A stretch of DNA of 64,000 nt from Nocardia iowensis (GTDB lineage: Bacteria; Actinomycetota; Actinomycetes; Mycobacteriales; Mycobacteriaceae). Under the pieces are notes generated by a model that saw only the letters and a program-made list of their open reading frames with translations, was not told where the DNA came from and did not search any database. The position numbers and the translations under genes are program-made. The stretch's first letter is position 1. Each line of letters opens with the position of its first letter. Location: assembly GCF_019222765.1 (NCBI RefSeq), contig NZ_CP078145.1, positions 806,001-870,000 on the forward strand, written 5' to 3'. Below, one piece after another: positions 32,980 to 43,124 of the stretch.

Positions 32980-34185
32980 TCAGAAGAACCAGCCCAGGAC
33001 GGCGTCGCGGTCGGTGGCGAAGGCTTCTTCCAGCGGATGGAGGTGGGCGGCGGCTTTCGTTTGCAGGCGGTTGGCGGCGGCGAACACTCGGGCGGGGTAG
33101 GCGCCGAGGTACATGCTGCCGAGTACGTCGATGCCCAGTTCGATGTCGGGCGCTCGGGTTGTCGGGGTGCATTCGGCGACGCCGTCGCGGATCGTGAGGG
33201 CGAAGGTGCCGCCCGCGTCGCGGAACGGATCGGTCACCGCGAGAACGAGATCGAGGTCGCGCTGATACGAGCGAGCCGAGAGCGCCGCGGGAATGTCCAT
33301 GAGCCGCAACCACAGTCCGTCATAGCGTGCCTTGGTGCGAACCAGGCGGGTGTTGGTCAACAGGTAGGGCAGCGGATCGTTGTCGCTGAGGACGGCTGCC
33401 ACTTCGGTGACCAGATCCAGCCCGAGCAGCGCCCGCCACAGCGCGGCATGGGCTTCGGTCGTAACCGCCCGCAGCTCCACCACATCGACGGTCATGCCGG
33501 TTTCCCGATAGTGATACCGGTACAGCGCATAGCCGTCCGGGTGGGTGAACGCGAAAAGACTTGTGCCACCACCACGGTTGCGTTCCGGGTCGGCGAACCG
33601 CGCGGCCCAGGAGGCATCCGGGCGCACCTGCACGCCGGGAACGAACCTGCGCCACCGGTCGTAGACGGTCTTGATGTGATCGATGACCTCGTCCGGCGCG
33701 GCCAGCTCCACCCCACCCGGATCCGGTGCGGACGGCAGGAATTCGGCGAAGCGGCGATCGATGGTGACCGAGTTCTCCCGCACCGTCGGGCCGTAACCGA
33801 AGCGCCCGTAGATGGTTCCTTCGCTGGCGGTGAAGATGGTCAGCGGCAACCCTGCGGCCTCGGTGCGCCGATGCTGCTCGGTGTACATCGCGCGCAGGAT
33901 CCCGCGCCGCCGATGGGTCGGCGCCACCCCGACCGCCGAGATCCCGCAGGCATCGACCGCCCGCTCACCCGGCACGGTCACCGTCATCGTCCTGGACTGC
34001 ACATGCCCGACGATCCGCGCGCCGTCGACCGCGACGATCGCGTCCTCTACCGGAAACAGTTGCCGAATGCGGGCGATCTCGTCGTCGTCCGGTCGACCGC
34101 CGAAGGAGGTAGCCACCAGGGTCCGGATCGCGGGCGTGTCATCGGGGGTGGCGGATCGAATAGTGATGCCGTTCGTCAGCGTCAT
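32980..34185 (-). CDS. Eis-family GNAT acetyltransferase
   Basis: A 401-residue acetyltransferase of the Eis (enhanced intracellular survival) family. It has an N-terminal GNAT domain (ISAVGVAPTHRRRGILRAMY, acetyl-CoA motif), a central GNAT-like domain (RDAGGTFALTIRDG is in the later part) and a C-terminal SCP2-like domain. The chain ends GWFF; in Eis enzymes the C-terminal carboxylate of the last Phe acts in catalysis, so the intact end matters. M. tuberculosis Eis acetylates aminoglycosides at several amines; whether this one does is unknown. I chose the ATG at 34185 (MTLTNGI). Confidence 0.88.
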   Translation of the reverse strand: MTLTNGITIRSATPDDTPAIRTLVATSFGGRPDDDEIARIRQLFPVEDAIVAVDGARIVGHVQSRTMTVTVPGERAVDACGISAVGVAPTHRRRGILRAMYTEQHRRTEAAGLPLTIFTASEGTIYGRFGYGPTVRENSVTIDRRFAEFLPSAPDPGGVELAAPDEVIDHIKTVYDRWRRFVPGVQVRPDASWAARFADPERNRGGGTSLFAFTHPDGYALYRYHYRETGMTVDVVELRAVTTEAHAALWRALLGLDLVTEVAAVLSDNDPLPYLLTNTRLVRTKARYDGLWLRLMDIPAALSARSYQRDLDLVLAVTDPFRDAGGTFALTIRDGVAECTPTTRAPDIELGIDVLGSMYLGAYPARVFAAANRLQTKAAAHLHPLEEAFATDRDAVLGWFF

Positions 34186-34378
34186 CGCTCGACCTTCGCA
34201 CGCCGTCACGCCGTGCCGCACTCGAATTACCGCCGCGCGTGCGCTACCAGGACTTTCCCCGTTCGGTGTGCCTCATCGCGGCACGCTGGGGCGGATGCGG
34301 TGCGCGCGGAGCGGCTTCGCACCGGCGCACCGAACACCGGTCGCCGCACGGTGCGACGCCAACCGGCAGGATGTAGCG

Positions 34379-35179
34379 GTGGCCGAAGTGATCGATATCG
34401 ACGACCCCGCCGATCCGCGGGTCGATGACTTCCGCGACCTCAAGTCCGCCGACCGCCGACCCGATCTGCCGGGACGCAAGGGACTGGTGATCGCCGAGGG
34501 CGTGGTGGTCGTGCAGCGGATGCTTGACTCCCGGTTCGCGCCGACGGCATTGCTCGGCGTGGAGAAACGTCGGTTGGAGCTGGCGGACGAGCTGGCCGAG
34601 GTCGAGGTGCCGTACTACCGCGCGTCCGCCGAGGTGATGGCGGAGGTGGTCGGATTTCACCTCAACCGCGGCGTGCTCGCGGTGGCGCCGCGGCCCACGC
34701 CGCTCACCCTGGACGAGGTGCTCGAACCGGCCAGGACGGTGGCCGTGCTGGAGGGCGTCAACGATCACGAGAACCTCGGTTCGATGTTCCGCAATGCGGC
34801 GGGGCTGGGGGCGGCGGCGATCCTGTTCGGGGATCGGTGCGCCGACCCGCTGTACCGCCGGGCGGTGCGGGTGTCGATGGGCCACGTGCTGCGGGTGCCG
34901 TTCGCTTCGGTACCCGATTGGCCGGAAGGTCTGGATATACTGCGGCGCAAGGGGTTCCAGATCATCGCGCTCACGCCGAACCCGGCGGCGGTGCGGCTGG
35001 CCACGGCGATGACGGGGGAGCGGGTGGCGCTATTGCTCGGCGCCGAAGGACCGGGGTTGAGTGAGGACGCGATGCGAGCCACCGATGTGCGGGCGCGCAT
35101 TCCGATGTCGCCGGGCACCGACTCGCTCAATGTGGCCACCGCGGCCGCGATGGCGTTCTACGAGCGGGTGCGGACATGA
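34379..35179 (+). CDS. SpoU/TrmH-family RNA 2'-O-methyltransferase (Rv0881-like)
   Basis: A 266-residue knotted SPOUT methyltransferase that methylates ribose in tRNA or rRNA. Marks: NDHENLGSMFRNAAGLG (motif 1), LLLGAEGPGLSED (motif 2) and IPMSPGTDSLNVATAAA (motif 3, knot). The N-terminal 100 residues form a substrate-binding domain (RKGLVIAEGVVVVQRML). The GTG start follows GGCAGGA by 7 bases and is preferred over far upstream starts that run through the Eis promoter region. It overlaps the next gene by 4 bases (ATGA). Confidence 0.87.
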   Translation: MAEVIDIDDPADPRVDDFRDLKSADRRPDLPGRKGLVIAEGVVVVQRMLDSRFAPTALLGVEKRRLELADELAEVEVPYYRASAEVMAEVVGFHLNRGVLAVAPRPTPLTLDEVLEPARTVAVLEGVNDHENLGSMFRNAAGLGAAAILFGDRCADPLYRRAVRVSMGHVLRVPFASVPDWPEGLDILRRKGFQIIALTPNPAAVRLATAMTGERVALLLGAEGPGLSEDAMRATDVRARIPMSPGTDSLNVATAAAMAFYERVRT

Positions 35180-35460
35180 GTTGTTCGCCCCATCATGATC
35201 CGACCCCGTGGGGCGCGGGCATCACCGTCGCGAGCATGGTCGCGCTGCTGGTCGCGGTCGCGGTATTCGCCTTCGGCCGCGCGCTCGCCGAGGTGCATCC
35301 GCTGGTCGCGGTGGCGGTGAACCTGGTCGCGGCGGGCGGTGCCGCGCCGACCGCCTGGCGGATGCGGTGGGCGCCGGTGACCAGATGGGTGGTCGGCGGT
35401 AGCGCGACAGGCGTGCTGCTCGGCTGGCTGGCGCTGCTGATGACCGGTCTGGCAGGTTGA
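35176..35460 (+). CDS. Small membrane protein (Rv0882-like)
   Basis: A 94-residue protein with three probable transmembrane segments, overlapping the methyltransferase stop by 4 bases (ATGA), so it is translationally coupled. It stands where M. tuberculosis has Rv0882, an uncharacterised membrane protein. It begins with a Cys/His-rich SCSPHHD. No functional motif. The gene ends at the base before the convergent 35461 gene begins. Confidence 0.75.
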   Translation: MSCSPHHDPTPWGAGITVASMVALLVAVAVFAFGRALAEVHPLVAVAVNLVAAGGAAPTAWRMRWAPVTRWVVGGSATGVLLGWLALLMTGLAG

Positions 35461-36204
35461 TCAGGAGACACGGTCGTGACCGCGCAGCCACCCGAACAGG
35501 CCCCGTTTGGGCCGAGCACCGTCCGGCTCGTGCTCCGGTGGGATGAGGGTGGCCGGGTCGGGCGCTTGGCCTTTCGGATACAGCGTGAACCCGCACACCG
35601 CGACATCACCGGGTACCAGCGCGCCCTCTGCGGCCGGGGCGCGGTAGTGAAAGCCGAGCCATTCGTTGTTCGCGGCGTCGGCGAAATCGGGCGGGTCGAA
35701 CGGCAGCGTCTGCGGGTCGGGCAGTTCCCCGGCCTGCCAGCGCACCGGATGTTCGCCCGCCCAGTACGGGCGTTCCCACACCAGCGGCAGACCCTCGTCC
35801 TCCAAGATGTTCACCCGGCTGGAACTGAATGCCCTGCGGAATTCGCCGCGCTCCCAATGGGCGAACGCGCCCCAGCCGTGCGCGGTGTCGAACGACACCA
35901 GGTAGGTGTGCTCGGAGGCGAGCGGACGGACCAGCAATTCGGGGAGCTCGGTCGGGTGAATGCGGGCGGCCTGCGCCGAACACACCACTGTCACGCCCGG
36001 GTAGCAACCGATGTAGACCTCGTCGAGGTCGGGACCGGCACAGCCGGCCAGGGTGCCGACCATGATCGGCAGCACGTCTCGGTCGCTGTACAGCTGCTTC
36101 GCAAGCGCCAGTGCGGCATCGGGATCCGGATCATGATTGGCCCGCAGTACCGTCAACGGATCGGGTGCGTCGACATACCAGAGGGACGAAGCTTTCGATA
36201 GCAT
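35461..36204 (-). CDS. Uncharacterised protein, possibly DUF6928
   Basis: A 247-residue soluble protein. The N-terminus (SLWYVDAPDPLTVLRANHDPDPD) and the GCYPGVTVVCS and SFDTAHGWGAFAHWERG segments remind me of DUF6928, an actinobacterial family with no known role. The C-terminus is basic (RPKRGLFGWLRGHDR). GGGAGGTG is spaced 5-6 bases before the ATG, which decides the start over one 17 codons upstream. No catalytic motif is recognised. Confidence 0.7.
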   Translation of the reverse strand: MLSKASSLWYVDAPDPLTVLRANHDPDPDAALALAKQLYSDRDVLPIMVGTLAGCAGPDLDEVYIGCYPGVTVVCSAQAARIHPTELPELLVRPLASEHTYLVSFDTAHGWGAFAHWERGEFRRAFSSSRVNILEDEGLPLVWERPYWAGEHPVRWQAGELPDPQTLPFDPPDFADAANNEWLGFHYRAPAAEGALVPGDVAVCGFTLYPKGQAPDPATLIPPEHEPDGARPKRGLFGWLRGHDRVS

Positions 36205-36669
36205 TTCCGGCACCTCCCGATGGTTGCACGAATCAGCTCCGCGAACTTCGAGCAACGCACTGCGGTGTCGAACAATTCACCGCGTTCGTGAACCGCAGGA
36301 CGCCGTCGCACGCAGTCGACAACACACCAAAAAATCTACTCGCCCTGAACCGCTCTCGGCGGACCTTCCGCCCCTGAACACGCCAGCGAGCCTCGGAATC
36401 GCTTTCCACCGCACCCTCGGCGAACCGGCCGCAGTCGAGCTGAGCGCTCGGAAGATCGGCAAAGCGGGGAAAGTCAAGGGAGATCAGGATTATCGCAGGA
36501 CCATCCTGGGCACGCAGCGGATCCCCAGCGTGCCAACTGATTTCGCGAGCGCAGGGGTAACTCGCCGGGAACCGGCTAACCCAGCCACCACCTCACCGCC
36601 AGCCGCCAACGCAACCGGCAGCGCGCCTATGTCTGGCCTGGATACGCGGAGAGGCGGGCTAGCCGAGCC
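36205..36669. other. 465-base gap between the DUF6928-like gene and sepH; nothing coding seen
   Basis: No supported gene. It should hold the promoter of the 36204 gene near its left end. It contains a copy of dispersed repeat family 2 at 36544-36586. The ORFs crossing it are shadows without ribosome-binding sites. Confidence 0.6.
36544..36586 (+). repeat. Dispersed repeat family 2, copy C (diverged)
   Basis: Reads GAGCGCAGGGGTAACTCGCC, then GGGAACCGGCTAACCC. It differs from the two copies at 49809 and 50436 at a few positions but keeps the GGTAACTCGCCGGG core, the CCGGCT arm and the GAGC-x-CGCAGG flank. Confidence 0.7.
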
Positions 36670-37725
36670 TCAGTGGCCTGAGCTGCGCACCCCGAGCAGG
36701 ACGTCCTCCCAGGACGGCATGGGCGCCTTGCCGCGCTTGGTGCGGGCCTGCTTGGCGGGCGCCTTGCCGTTGGCGGGCTTGGCGGGTTCCTCGGCGGCCT
36801 GCTTCGTCGACGCGGCGGGCGCGGGCGGGGCGGTGTCCGCGGGAGTGGCGGGGGCCGGTGCGGGCGTGCTCGGTGCCGGATTCGCCGCGGTGGGCGTGGC
36901 GGTAGTCGCGGCAGCAGGGGTAGCGCTCGCGCCCGCGGTGATGGCGGGTGTGCCCGCACCACCGGCCGCGACGGCACGCTGTTCGTAGTACTCGTCCAGC
37001 GTCGGCTGGCTCTGCTGCCGTGCGGTGGTGCGCGCGGGCGTGGCCGCGGGGGGCGTCGGCCGTGGCTCGACCGCGGGCTCCGGCTGCGGCGCGGGCGCCT
37101 CGGGCTCGGCGGGCAGGATGGTCGCCAGGCCGCGTAGCGCGCGGCCGAAGTCGGGATCGATCAGATCGGAAGCCGGGTCGTCGAGCGGCGACACCGAACC
37201 ACCGTGCGCGTCCGGCTGGTAGCGCCAGTGCGCGGCGATTTCGGAACGCCCGTTCTGCCACTGCAATTGGGCGACCCAGAAGCCCTTCTCGTCCTTCCAG
37301 GCATCCCATTCCGCGCCCTCGATGTTGTGGCCCCGCTCGGTGAAGGCTGCGGTGACGACATCGATGAGGGTTTCCACGGCGGGGCCGTCGGGGCGAACGG
37401 GATGCGCCTTCTGCGCGAGTTCGGCCGCACGGGCACGTTCCAGCAACACCGGGTAGGCGAACCGCTCGACGCGGCTGGCCGGCATGCCGGATTCTTCGGT
37501 GACCTGGTCGACAGAGGCGCCTGCACGGATACGAGCCTGAATATCGCGAGGACGCATAGTTGCTTCCATTTCGATCTCGATCTGGCCGAATCGGGCAAGG
37601 TCTCCGCGTGCTGCGGCTCGTAGCTTGTCATCGGCGGGAAGCCGGTACTTCGCTCCGGACTCGGTGTCGATACACACGATGTGCGTGGAGTCGGGCGTCA
37701 CCCCGATCACTCGAAGTTCACGCAC
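36670..37725 (-). CDS. sepH: SepH septation protein (DUF3071)
   Basis: A 351-residue FtsZ-binding cell division protein of actinomycetes (M. tuberculosis Rv0883c). The N-terminal DUF3071 domain spans about 1-120: VRELRVIGVTPD, YRLPADDKLRAAARGD and RPRDIQARIRAGASVDQVTEESGMPASRVERFAYPVLLERARAA, which includes the helix-turn-helix that binds FtsZ. A Pro/Ala-rich linker follows, and a short conserved C-terminus (MPSWEDVLLGVRSS) closes it. AAGGAGG is spaced 5 bases before the GTG, fixing the start. Downstream on the same strand lies the DUF6928-like gene, far off. Confidence 0.92.
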   Translation of the reverse strand: MRELRVIGVTPDSTHIVCIDTESGAKYRLPADDKLRAAARGDLARFGQIEIEMEATMRPRDIQARIRAGASVDQVTEESGMPASRVERFAYPVLLERARAAELAQKAHPVRPDGPAVETLIDVVTAAFTERGHNIEGAEWDAWKDEKGFWVAQLQWQNGRSEIAAHWRYQPDAHGGSVSPLDDPASDLIDPDFGRALRGLATILPAEPEAPAPQPEPAVEPRPTPPAATPARTTARQQSQPTLDEYYEQRAVAAGGAGTPAITAGASATPAAATTATPTAANPAPSTPAPAPATPADTAPPAPAASTKQAAEEPAKPANGKAPAKQARTKRGKAPMPSWEDVLLGVRSSGH

Positions 37726-37857
37726 CGTTACCTCCTTACCGCGTCGACTCGCGACACCGCCCACTTTCCGAAACAGTAGTGCACTTCTGGGATCCGTGGG
37801 GCAAGACACGCGGGGCGGAAATCACTTCGGACACTGACGCGCCCCGCTAATCTGCTC

Positions 37858-38011
37858 TATTGGCCGCGTGGCCGCGGCGTGTTCGCGGCCCCTGGAAGTC
37901 TCGCGTCCGAGCAGCCGAGACTTGCGCCTGCGGCGCGTGCGCTTCGGCTACTCGGACGCGAGACGGGCCGCGAACGGCGCTCGTAAGACTCGCGCTGTGG
38001 TGGTTGGGTGG
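37858..38011 (+). repeat. Dispersed hairpin repeat, family 1, copy 2 (complete)
   Basis: Same ends as copy 1 and no insertion: GTTCGCGGCCC, TCGCGTCCGAG, inner stem, CTCGGACGCGA, GGGCCGCGAAC. Against copy 1 the inner stem changes a G-C pair to A-T (CGGCCGA/TCGGCCA becomes CAGCCGA/TCGGCTA), so pairing is kept. It lies between sepH and serC, inverted relative to both. Confidence 0.85.
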
Positions 38012-38043
38012 GAGTGGCCGATATCACTCGAGGCGCACGCGGT

Positions 38044-38080
38044 CGGGCGAGTCGCGAACGGTGCGTTCGTGACTCGCCCG
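38044..38080 (-). terminator. Hairpin downstream of serC
   Basis: CGGGCGAGTC with CGAAC after one mismatch (38044-38059) pairs with GTTCG and GACTCGCCCG (38065-38080) around a five-base loop. It lies 20 bases past the serC stop. No U-run. Confidence 0.55.
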
Positions 38081-38100
38081 AAGTGTGATCCCCCGGGTGA

Positions 38101-39378
<1,278 letters not shown>

Positions 39379-39393
39379 CTACCCTTTGCGCCC

Positions 39394-40065
39394 ATGAACA
39401 TGGCGTCGGCTAATTCGGGGTGGCGATTGCTCGGTCGACGACCACGCACCTTCGGGTTGCGGATCACCGCGATGTCGGATGCGGCGCGCCGAGAGTTGCT
39501 GCTGCGCGGAACTCTTGGTTCGGCGACGGTCCTCGGGGTGCGGCCGAGTTCGAAGGCGACCGAGCCGGGCGGGAACGGCGTGGAGCCGGGGCACGTGTTC
39601 TGGGTTCGGGTCGAGGTCGAAGGGATGCCGCCCTACGAGACCAGGGTGCGGCAGCGGGTATCCGAGGCGAACCTGGAGTGGATGCAGCCCGGCGATGTGG
39701 TGTGCTGCCGGATCGACCCGGGTGATCGGGATCGGTTGGTGCTGTATGTGCCCGATTTCGCGGAGACCGGCCGGGCCAGCATCTCGAAGATCCTGTCCGA
39801 CGGCCGTCGTGCCGACGCCACGGTGCTCGCCGCGACGCCGGTCGCTGCGGACTACTCCGGCCACGACGACCCGGTACTGCGCCTCGACCTGGAACTGCGC
39901 GCTTGGGACGAGCCGAACCCGTGGCACGTCCGCCTCGTCCAACCGGTCCCACTGGCCGCGATCGGCCTGATCGACCTCGGTCAGCACCTCGAGGTCGCCT
40001 TCTTCACCGTCGACCACGGCGAATCGGTGGCCGTCGACTGGCCCGCCTCGCTCGGCGAGGACTGA
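39394..40065 (+). CDS. Hypothetical protein with duplicated beta-rich domain
   Basis: A 223-residue protein I cannot name; it stands about where M. tuberculosis has Rv0885. It appears to have two tandem copies of a domain of about 80 residues, each with an ATVL strand, an acidic mid-segment and a VWVRVEVEG/RLDLELRA-like strand (first copy about 35-125, second about 130-220). SH3- or OB-like barrels would fit but were not tested. TACCCT (39380-39385) is 8 bases before the ATG. Confidence 0.7.
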   Translation: MNMASANSGWRLLGRRPRTFGLRITAMSDAARRELLLRGTLGSATVLGVRPSSKATEPGGNGVEPGHVFWVRVEVEGMPPYETRVRQRVSEANLEWMQPGDVVCCRIDPGDRDRLVLYVPDFAETGRASISKILSDGRRADATVLAATPVAADYSGHDDPVLRLDLELRAWDEPNPWHVRLVQPVPLAAIGLIDLGQHLEVAFFTVDHGESVAVDWPASLGED

Positions 40066-40104
40066 CCGCGTTCGCCGCCCGCGGTGCCGACGTGCGGCAG
40101 CGGT

Positions 40105-40992
40105 TCAGAGGTGGACGAAGGTGAAGCCCATGGCGCGCAGGGTAGGCAGAACGGCGATCATGCCCGCGCCGGTGCCCGCTTGTGGGCGATGCATGTGGGC
40201 GAGCGAAATCGCCCCCGGCGCGGCGGCGTTCATCGCGGATCGCACCTTGGCGGCGCTGGCGGTCGCGCCGTAATCGGCGTTGATGCTGAAACCGACCGGG
40301 GTTTCCCCCAATTCGTTGACGATGGCGACCGCGACATCGTCGTAGTGCGCCGTGCCAGCCCGGAAGAAGCGGGGCGGCCTGCCGAGCAGTTCGGTCAGCC
40401 GCTCATGGTTGGCCCAGACCTCGTCCGCCGCTTCCTGTGCCGAGCCGGTTCCCGCGATGCCGTAGGCGGCGCGGCCGGTCACCGACAGCGGCTTGTGCGC
40501 CACACCGTGATTGGCCAGCTCGAACAGCGGGTTCGCGCCGAGTTGGGCGGCCCGTGCCGGGTTGGCGTCGATCCAGCGCTTGTTCAGGAACAAGGTGGCC
40601 GGAATCTGCTGGGTGATCAGGAAATTCACCAGCGACTCGTCGATGTCGTTGTTGCCCGGCCCGCCGCACGCGTCGAAGGTCAGTGCCAGCTGCTTGCCGG
40701 TGGCCGCGAAAGTGCTGATGATGCCGGGCATCTCCGTGCCCCACCGCTGCGGTTGTTCGGCCGCGTGCCTGGCGACCACCGCGGCAGGGGAGTTGTCCGG
40801 CGGTGGCGGTGGCGCGGCCTGGGAAACCATGACGGGATCGCCGGTGGCCGAGGCCGCAGCGGTCGTCGTCGAACTCGGTTGGTCGGTCGCGACAGTGCGC
40901 TGCGTGGTGCCGCATCCGGTGGCGGCGAACCCGGCGGCCAGCGCGGCGCCGATGCCGAACACCTGCCGACGCGACACTCGTTTTTCCAGCAT
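40105..40992 (-). CDS. Polysaccharide deacetylase-like lipoprotein
   Basis: A 295-residue extracytoplasmic protein. The N-terminus SRRQVFG is Tat-like, followed by a hydrophobic stretch and the lipobox ATGC. A disordered Thr/Pro-rich linker runs to about residue 80. The NodB-homology domain has LTFDACGG (the Asp pair, with Ala-Cys where many have Asp), LANHGVAHKPL (metal His residues) and GRPPRFFRAGTAHYDD. The variant motif and the missing second Asp make catalytic activity uncertain. It probably acts on cell-wall glycans. Confidence 0.82.
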   Translation of the reverse strand: MLEKRVSRRQVFGIGAALAAGFAATGCGTTQRTVATDQPSSTTTAAASATGDPVMVSQAAPPPPPDNSPAAVVARHAAEQPQRWGTEMPGIISTFAATGKQLALTFDACGGPGNNDIDESLVNFLITQQIPATLFLNKRWIDANPARAAQLGANPLFELANHGVAHKPLSVTGRAAYGIAGTGSAQEAADEVWANHERLTELLGRPPRFFRAGTAHYDDVAVAIVNELGETPVGFSINADYGATASAAKVRSAMNAAAPGAISLAHMHRPQAGTGAGMIAVLPTLRAMGFTFVHL

Positions 40993-41091
40993 CCGTTAGC
41001 TACCCTTCCGACGTCGTCCGGATGCGGCGCGAGCCGAATGCCCCGGTGGTGCAGGACATTCGGCTCGCGGTACAGCTACTTCTCGACGGAA

Positions 41092-42240
41092 TTACGCGTG
41101 GGCGACGCTGGCCCAGCCCGCGACTTCCTCCGGTCGGCGCGGCGCCGGTCCGGTGTAGATGGCGGCCGGGCGAACCAGCTTGCCGAGTTGCTTCTGCTCG
41201 AGGATGTGCGCACACCAACCGGCGGTGCGGCCACAGGTGAACATGGCGGGCATCATGTGCGCGGGCACCTCGGCGAAGTCGAGGATCACCGCGGCCCAGA
41301 ACTCGACGTTGGTCTCGATGGCGCGGTCCGGACGACGCTCGCGCAGCTCGGCCAGCGCGGCCTGCTCCAGCGCGGCGGCCACCTCGTAGCGCGGGGCGGC
41401 GAGCCGCTGGGCGGTGGCGCGCAACACGCGGGCGCGCGGGTCCTCGGCCCGGTACACCCGGTGCCCGAAGCCCATCAGCTTTTCCTTGCGGTCCAGGATG
41501 CCCTTGACCAAAGCCCGCGCGTCGCCGGTCTTTTCCACCTCTTCGATCATCGGCAGCACCCGGGCGGGCGCACCACCGTGCAGCGGACCGGACATCGCGC
41601 CGATCGCGCCGGACAGCGAGGCGGCGACGTCGGCGCCGGTGGAGGCGATCACCCGCGCGGTGAAGGTGGAGGCGTTCATGCCGTGCTCGGCGGCCGATAC
41701 CCAGTAGGCGTCGATCGCCTCGGTGTGCTTCGGGTCCGGGTCGCCCTTCCAGCGGGTCATGAACCGCTCGGTGACCGTGGAGCACTCGTCGATCTTCTTC
41801 TGCGGGACCGCGGGCTGGTAGATGCCGCGTGCGGACTGCGCGACATAGGACAGCGCCATCACCGAGGCACGCGCCAGGTTGTCCCGCGCGGTCTCGTCGT
41901 CGATGTCCAGCAGCGGCTGGTAACCCCAGATCGGGGCGAGCATCGCCAGCCCCGCCTGCACGTCGACGCGCACGTCACCGGTGTGCACGGGCAGCGGGAA
42001 GGGCTCGGCGGGCGGCAGGCCGCGACCGAACTCGCCGTCCACCAGCAGCGCCCACACATCGCCGAAGGTCACCTGGCCCTCGACCAGGTGCTCGATATCG
42101 ACGCCGCGGTAGCGCAGCGCGCCGCCATCCTTGTCGGGTTCGGCGATATCGGTGGTGAAAGCCACCACGCCCTCCAGGCCGCTGACGAAATCGCTGGGTA
42201 CGGCGGTCTGCCCAGTGGGCGCCGCGGGGCTGGTAGTCAT
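41092..42240 (-). CDS. citA: Citrate synthase 2 (CitA-like)
   Basis: A 382-residue citrate synthase that condenses acetyl-CoA with oxaloacetate. Catalytic marks: AEHGMNASTFTARV (first His region), GALHGGAPARV-like SGPLHGGAPA (second His), MGFGHRVYRAEDPRA and the final ANVEFWAAV-type segment. It matches the M. tuberculosis CitA position (Rv0889c). AAGGAGAAG precedes the ATG. Diverges from pdxH. A PrpE-type synthetase lies 8 kb away, so methylcitrate synthase activity cannot be excluded by sequence alone. Confidence 0.9.
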   Translation of the reverse strand: MTTSPAAPTGQTAVPSDFVSGLEGVVAFTTDIAEPDKDGGALRYRGVDIEHLVEGQVTFGDVWALLVDGEFGRGLPPAEPFPLPVHTGDVRVDVQAGLAMLAPIWGYQPLLDIDDETARDNLARASVMALSYVAQSARGIYQPAVPQKKIDECSTVTERFMTRWKGDPDPKHTEAIDAYWVSAAEHGMNASTFTARVIASTGADVAASLSGAIGAMSGPLHGGAPARVLPMIEEVEKTGDARALVKGILDRKEKLMGFGHRVYRAEDPRARVLRATAQRLAAPRYEVAAALEQAALAELRERRPDRAIETNVEFWAAVILDFAEVPAHMMPAMFTCGRTAGWCAHILEQKQLGKLVRPAAIYTGPAPRRPEEVAGWASVAHA

Positions 42241-42325
42241 GTTGTGACTTCTCCTTGCACTTCGCCGAGCACATGCCGATCACCAAAACCTTAGCTCCTT
42301 GCTACCCCGGAGTAACGTCTGGCCC

Positions 42326-43054
42326 ATGCGTGACCTGGACAATTCACCCGGCGGCCAGGAAACGGCCGACTCCATGCCGCTCAGCGACCTCGCGGGCATG
42401 CGCGCCGAGTACGGCGGTGCCCCCTTCGGTAGTGGCGAAGACGTCGATCTGGACGAAACCTGGCTGGCCGGCGGCTGGGAGCCGTTGCTGCGCCACTGGA
42501 TCGAGCAGGCGACCGCGGTCGGTGTCGCGGAGCCGAACGCGATGGTGCTGGCCACCGTGTCACTGGCCGACGGCACGCCGAGACCGGTCGCCAGGACCGT
42601 CCTGTGTAAAGGTCTTTCCCCCGAGGGTGTGACTTTCTACACGAACTACGACTCGGACAAGGGCCGCCAGCTCGCGGCGGTGCCGTTCGCCGCCGCCACC
42701 TTCGTCTGGCCCGCGCTCGGCAGGCAGGTGCATGTGCGCGGCGCGATCGAGCGGGTCCCCGCCGAGACCACCGCGGTCTACTGGCGCTCCCGCCCGCGTG
42801 ACTCGCAGCTCGGTGCCTGGGCTTCGAGGCAGTCCGCGCCGATCGGGTCGCGTGCCGAGTTGGACCGCACGATGGCCGAGACGATCGCGCGCTTCGACGA
42901 TGTCGACGAGATTCCGGTGCCGCCGCACTGGGGTGGTTTCCTGTTGCGCCCCGACGAGGTGGAGTTCTGGCAGGGCCGCCGCGGCAGACTGCACAACCGG
43001 ATTCGGGTGCTCATCGCCGACGGTGCGATGAAGGTGCAGCGACTACAGCCCTGA
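42326..43054 (+). CDS. pdxH: Pyridoxamine 5'-phosphate oxidase
   Basis: A 242-residue FMN enzyme that oxidises pyridoxine/pyridoxamine phosphate to pyridoxal phosphate. Marks: [24 protein letters not shown] (FMN), [31 protein letters not shown] and the C-terminal [16 protein letters not shown], with the active-site Arg-x-His and a final RLQP. TAACGT (42313-42318) is 7 bases before the ATG, a leaderless pattern. A later ATG (MPLSDLAG) is possible. Confidence 0.93.
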   Translation: MRDLDNSPGGQETADSMPLSDLAGMRAEYGGAPFGSGEDVDLDETWLAGGWEPLLRHWIEQATAVGVAEPNAMVLATVSLADGTPRPVARTVLCKGLSPEGVTFYTNYDSDKGRQLAAVPFAAATFVWPALGRQVHVRGAIERVPAETTAVYWRSRPRDSQLGAWASRQSAPIGSRAELDRTMAETIARFDDVDEIPVPPHWGGFLLRPDEVEFWQGRRGRLHNRIRVLIADGAMKVQRLQP

Positions 43055-43124
43055 GATATTCCCGACCGGCGGGTGATGAATATCCGGTCGAGCCGAACGG
43101 GTGCAACTGGATACGCTCCCGCCG

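Noticed and set aside
32623..34428. A 601-residue plus-strand ORF over the Eis and yccF genes
   Set aside because: It crosses two real minus-strand genes and their intergenic region; low-complexity antisense.
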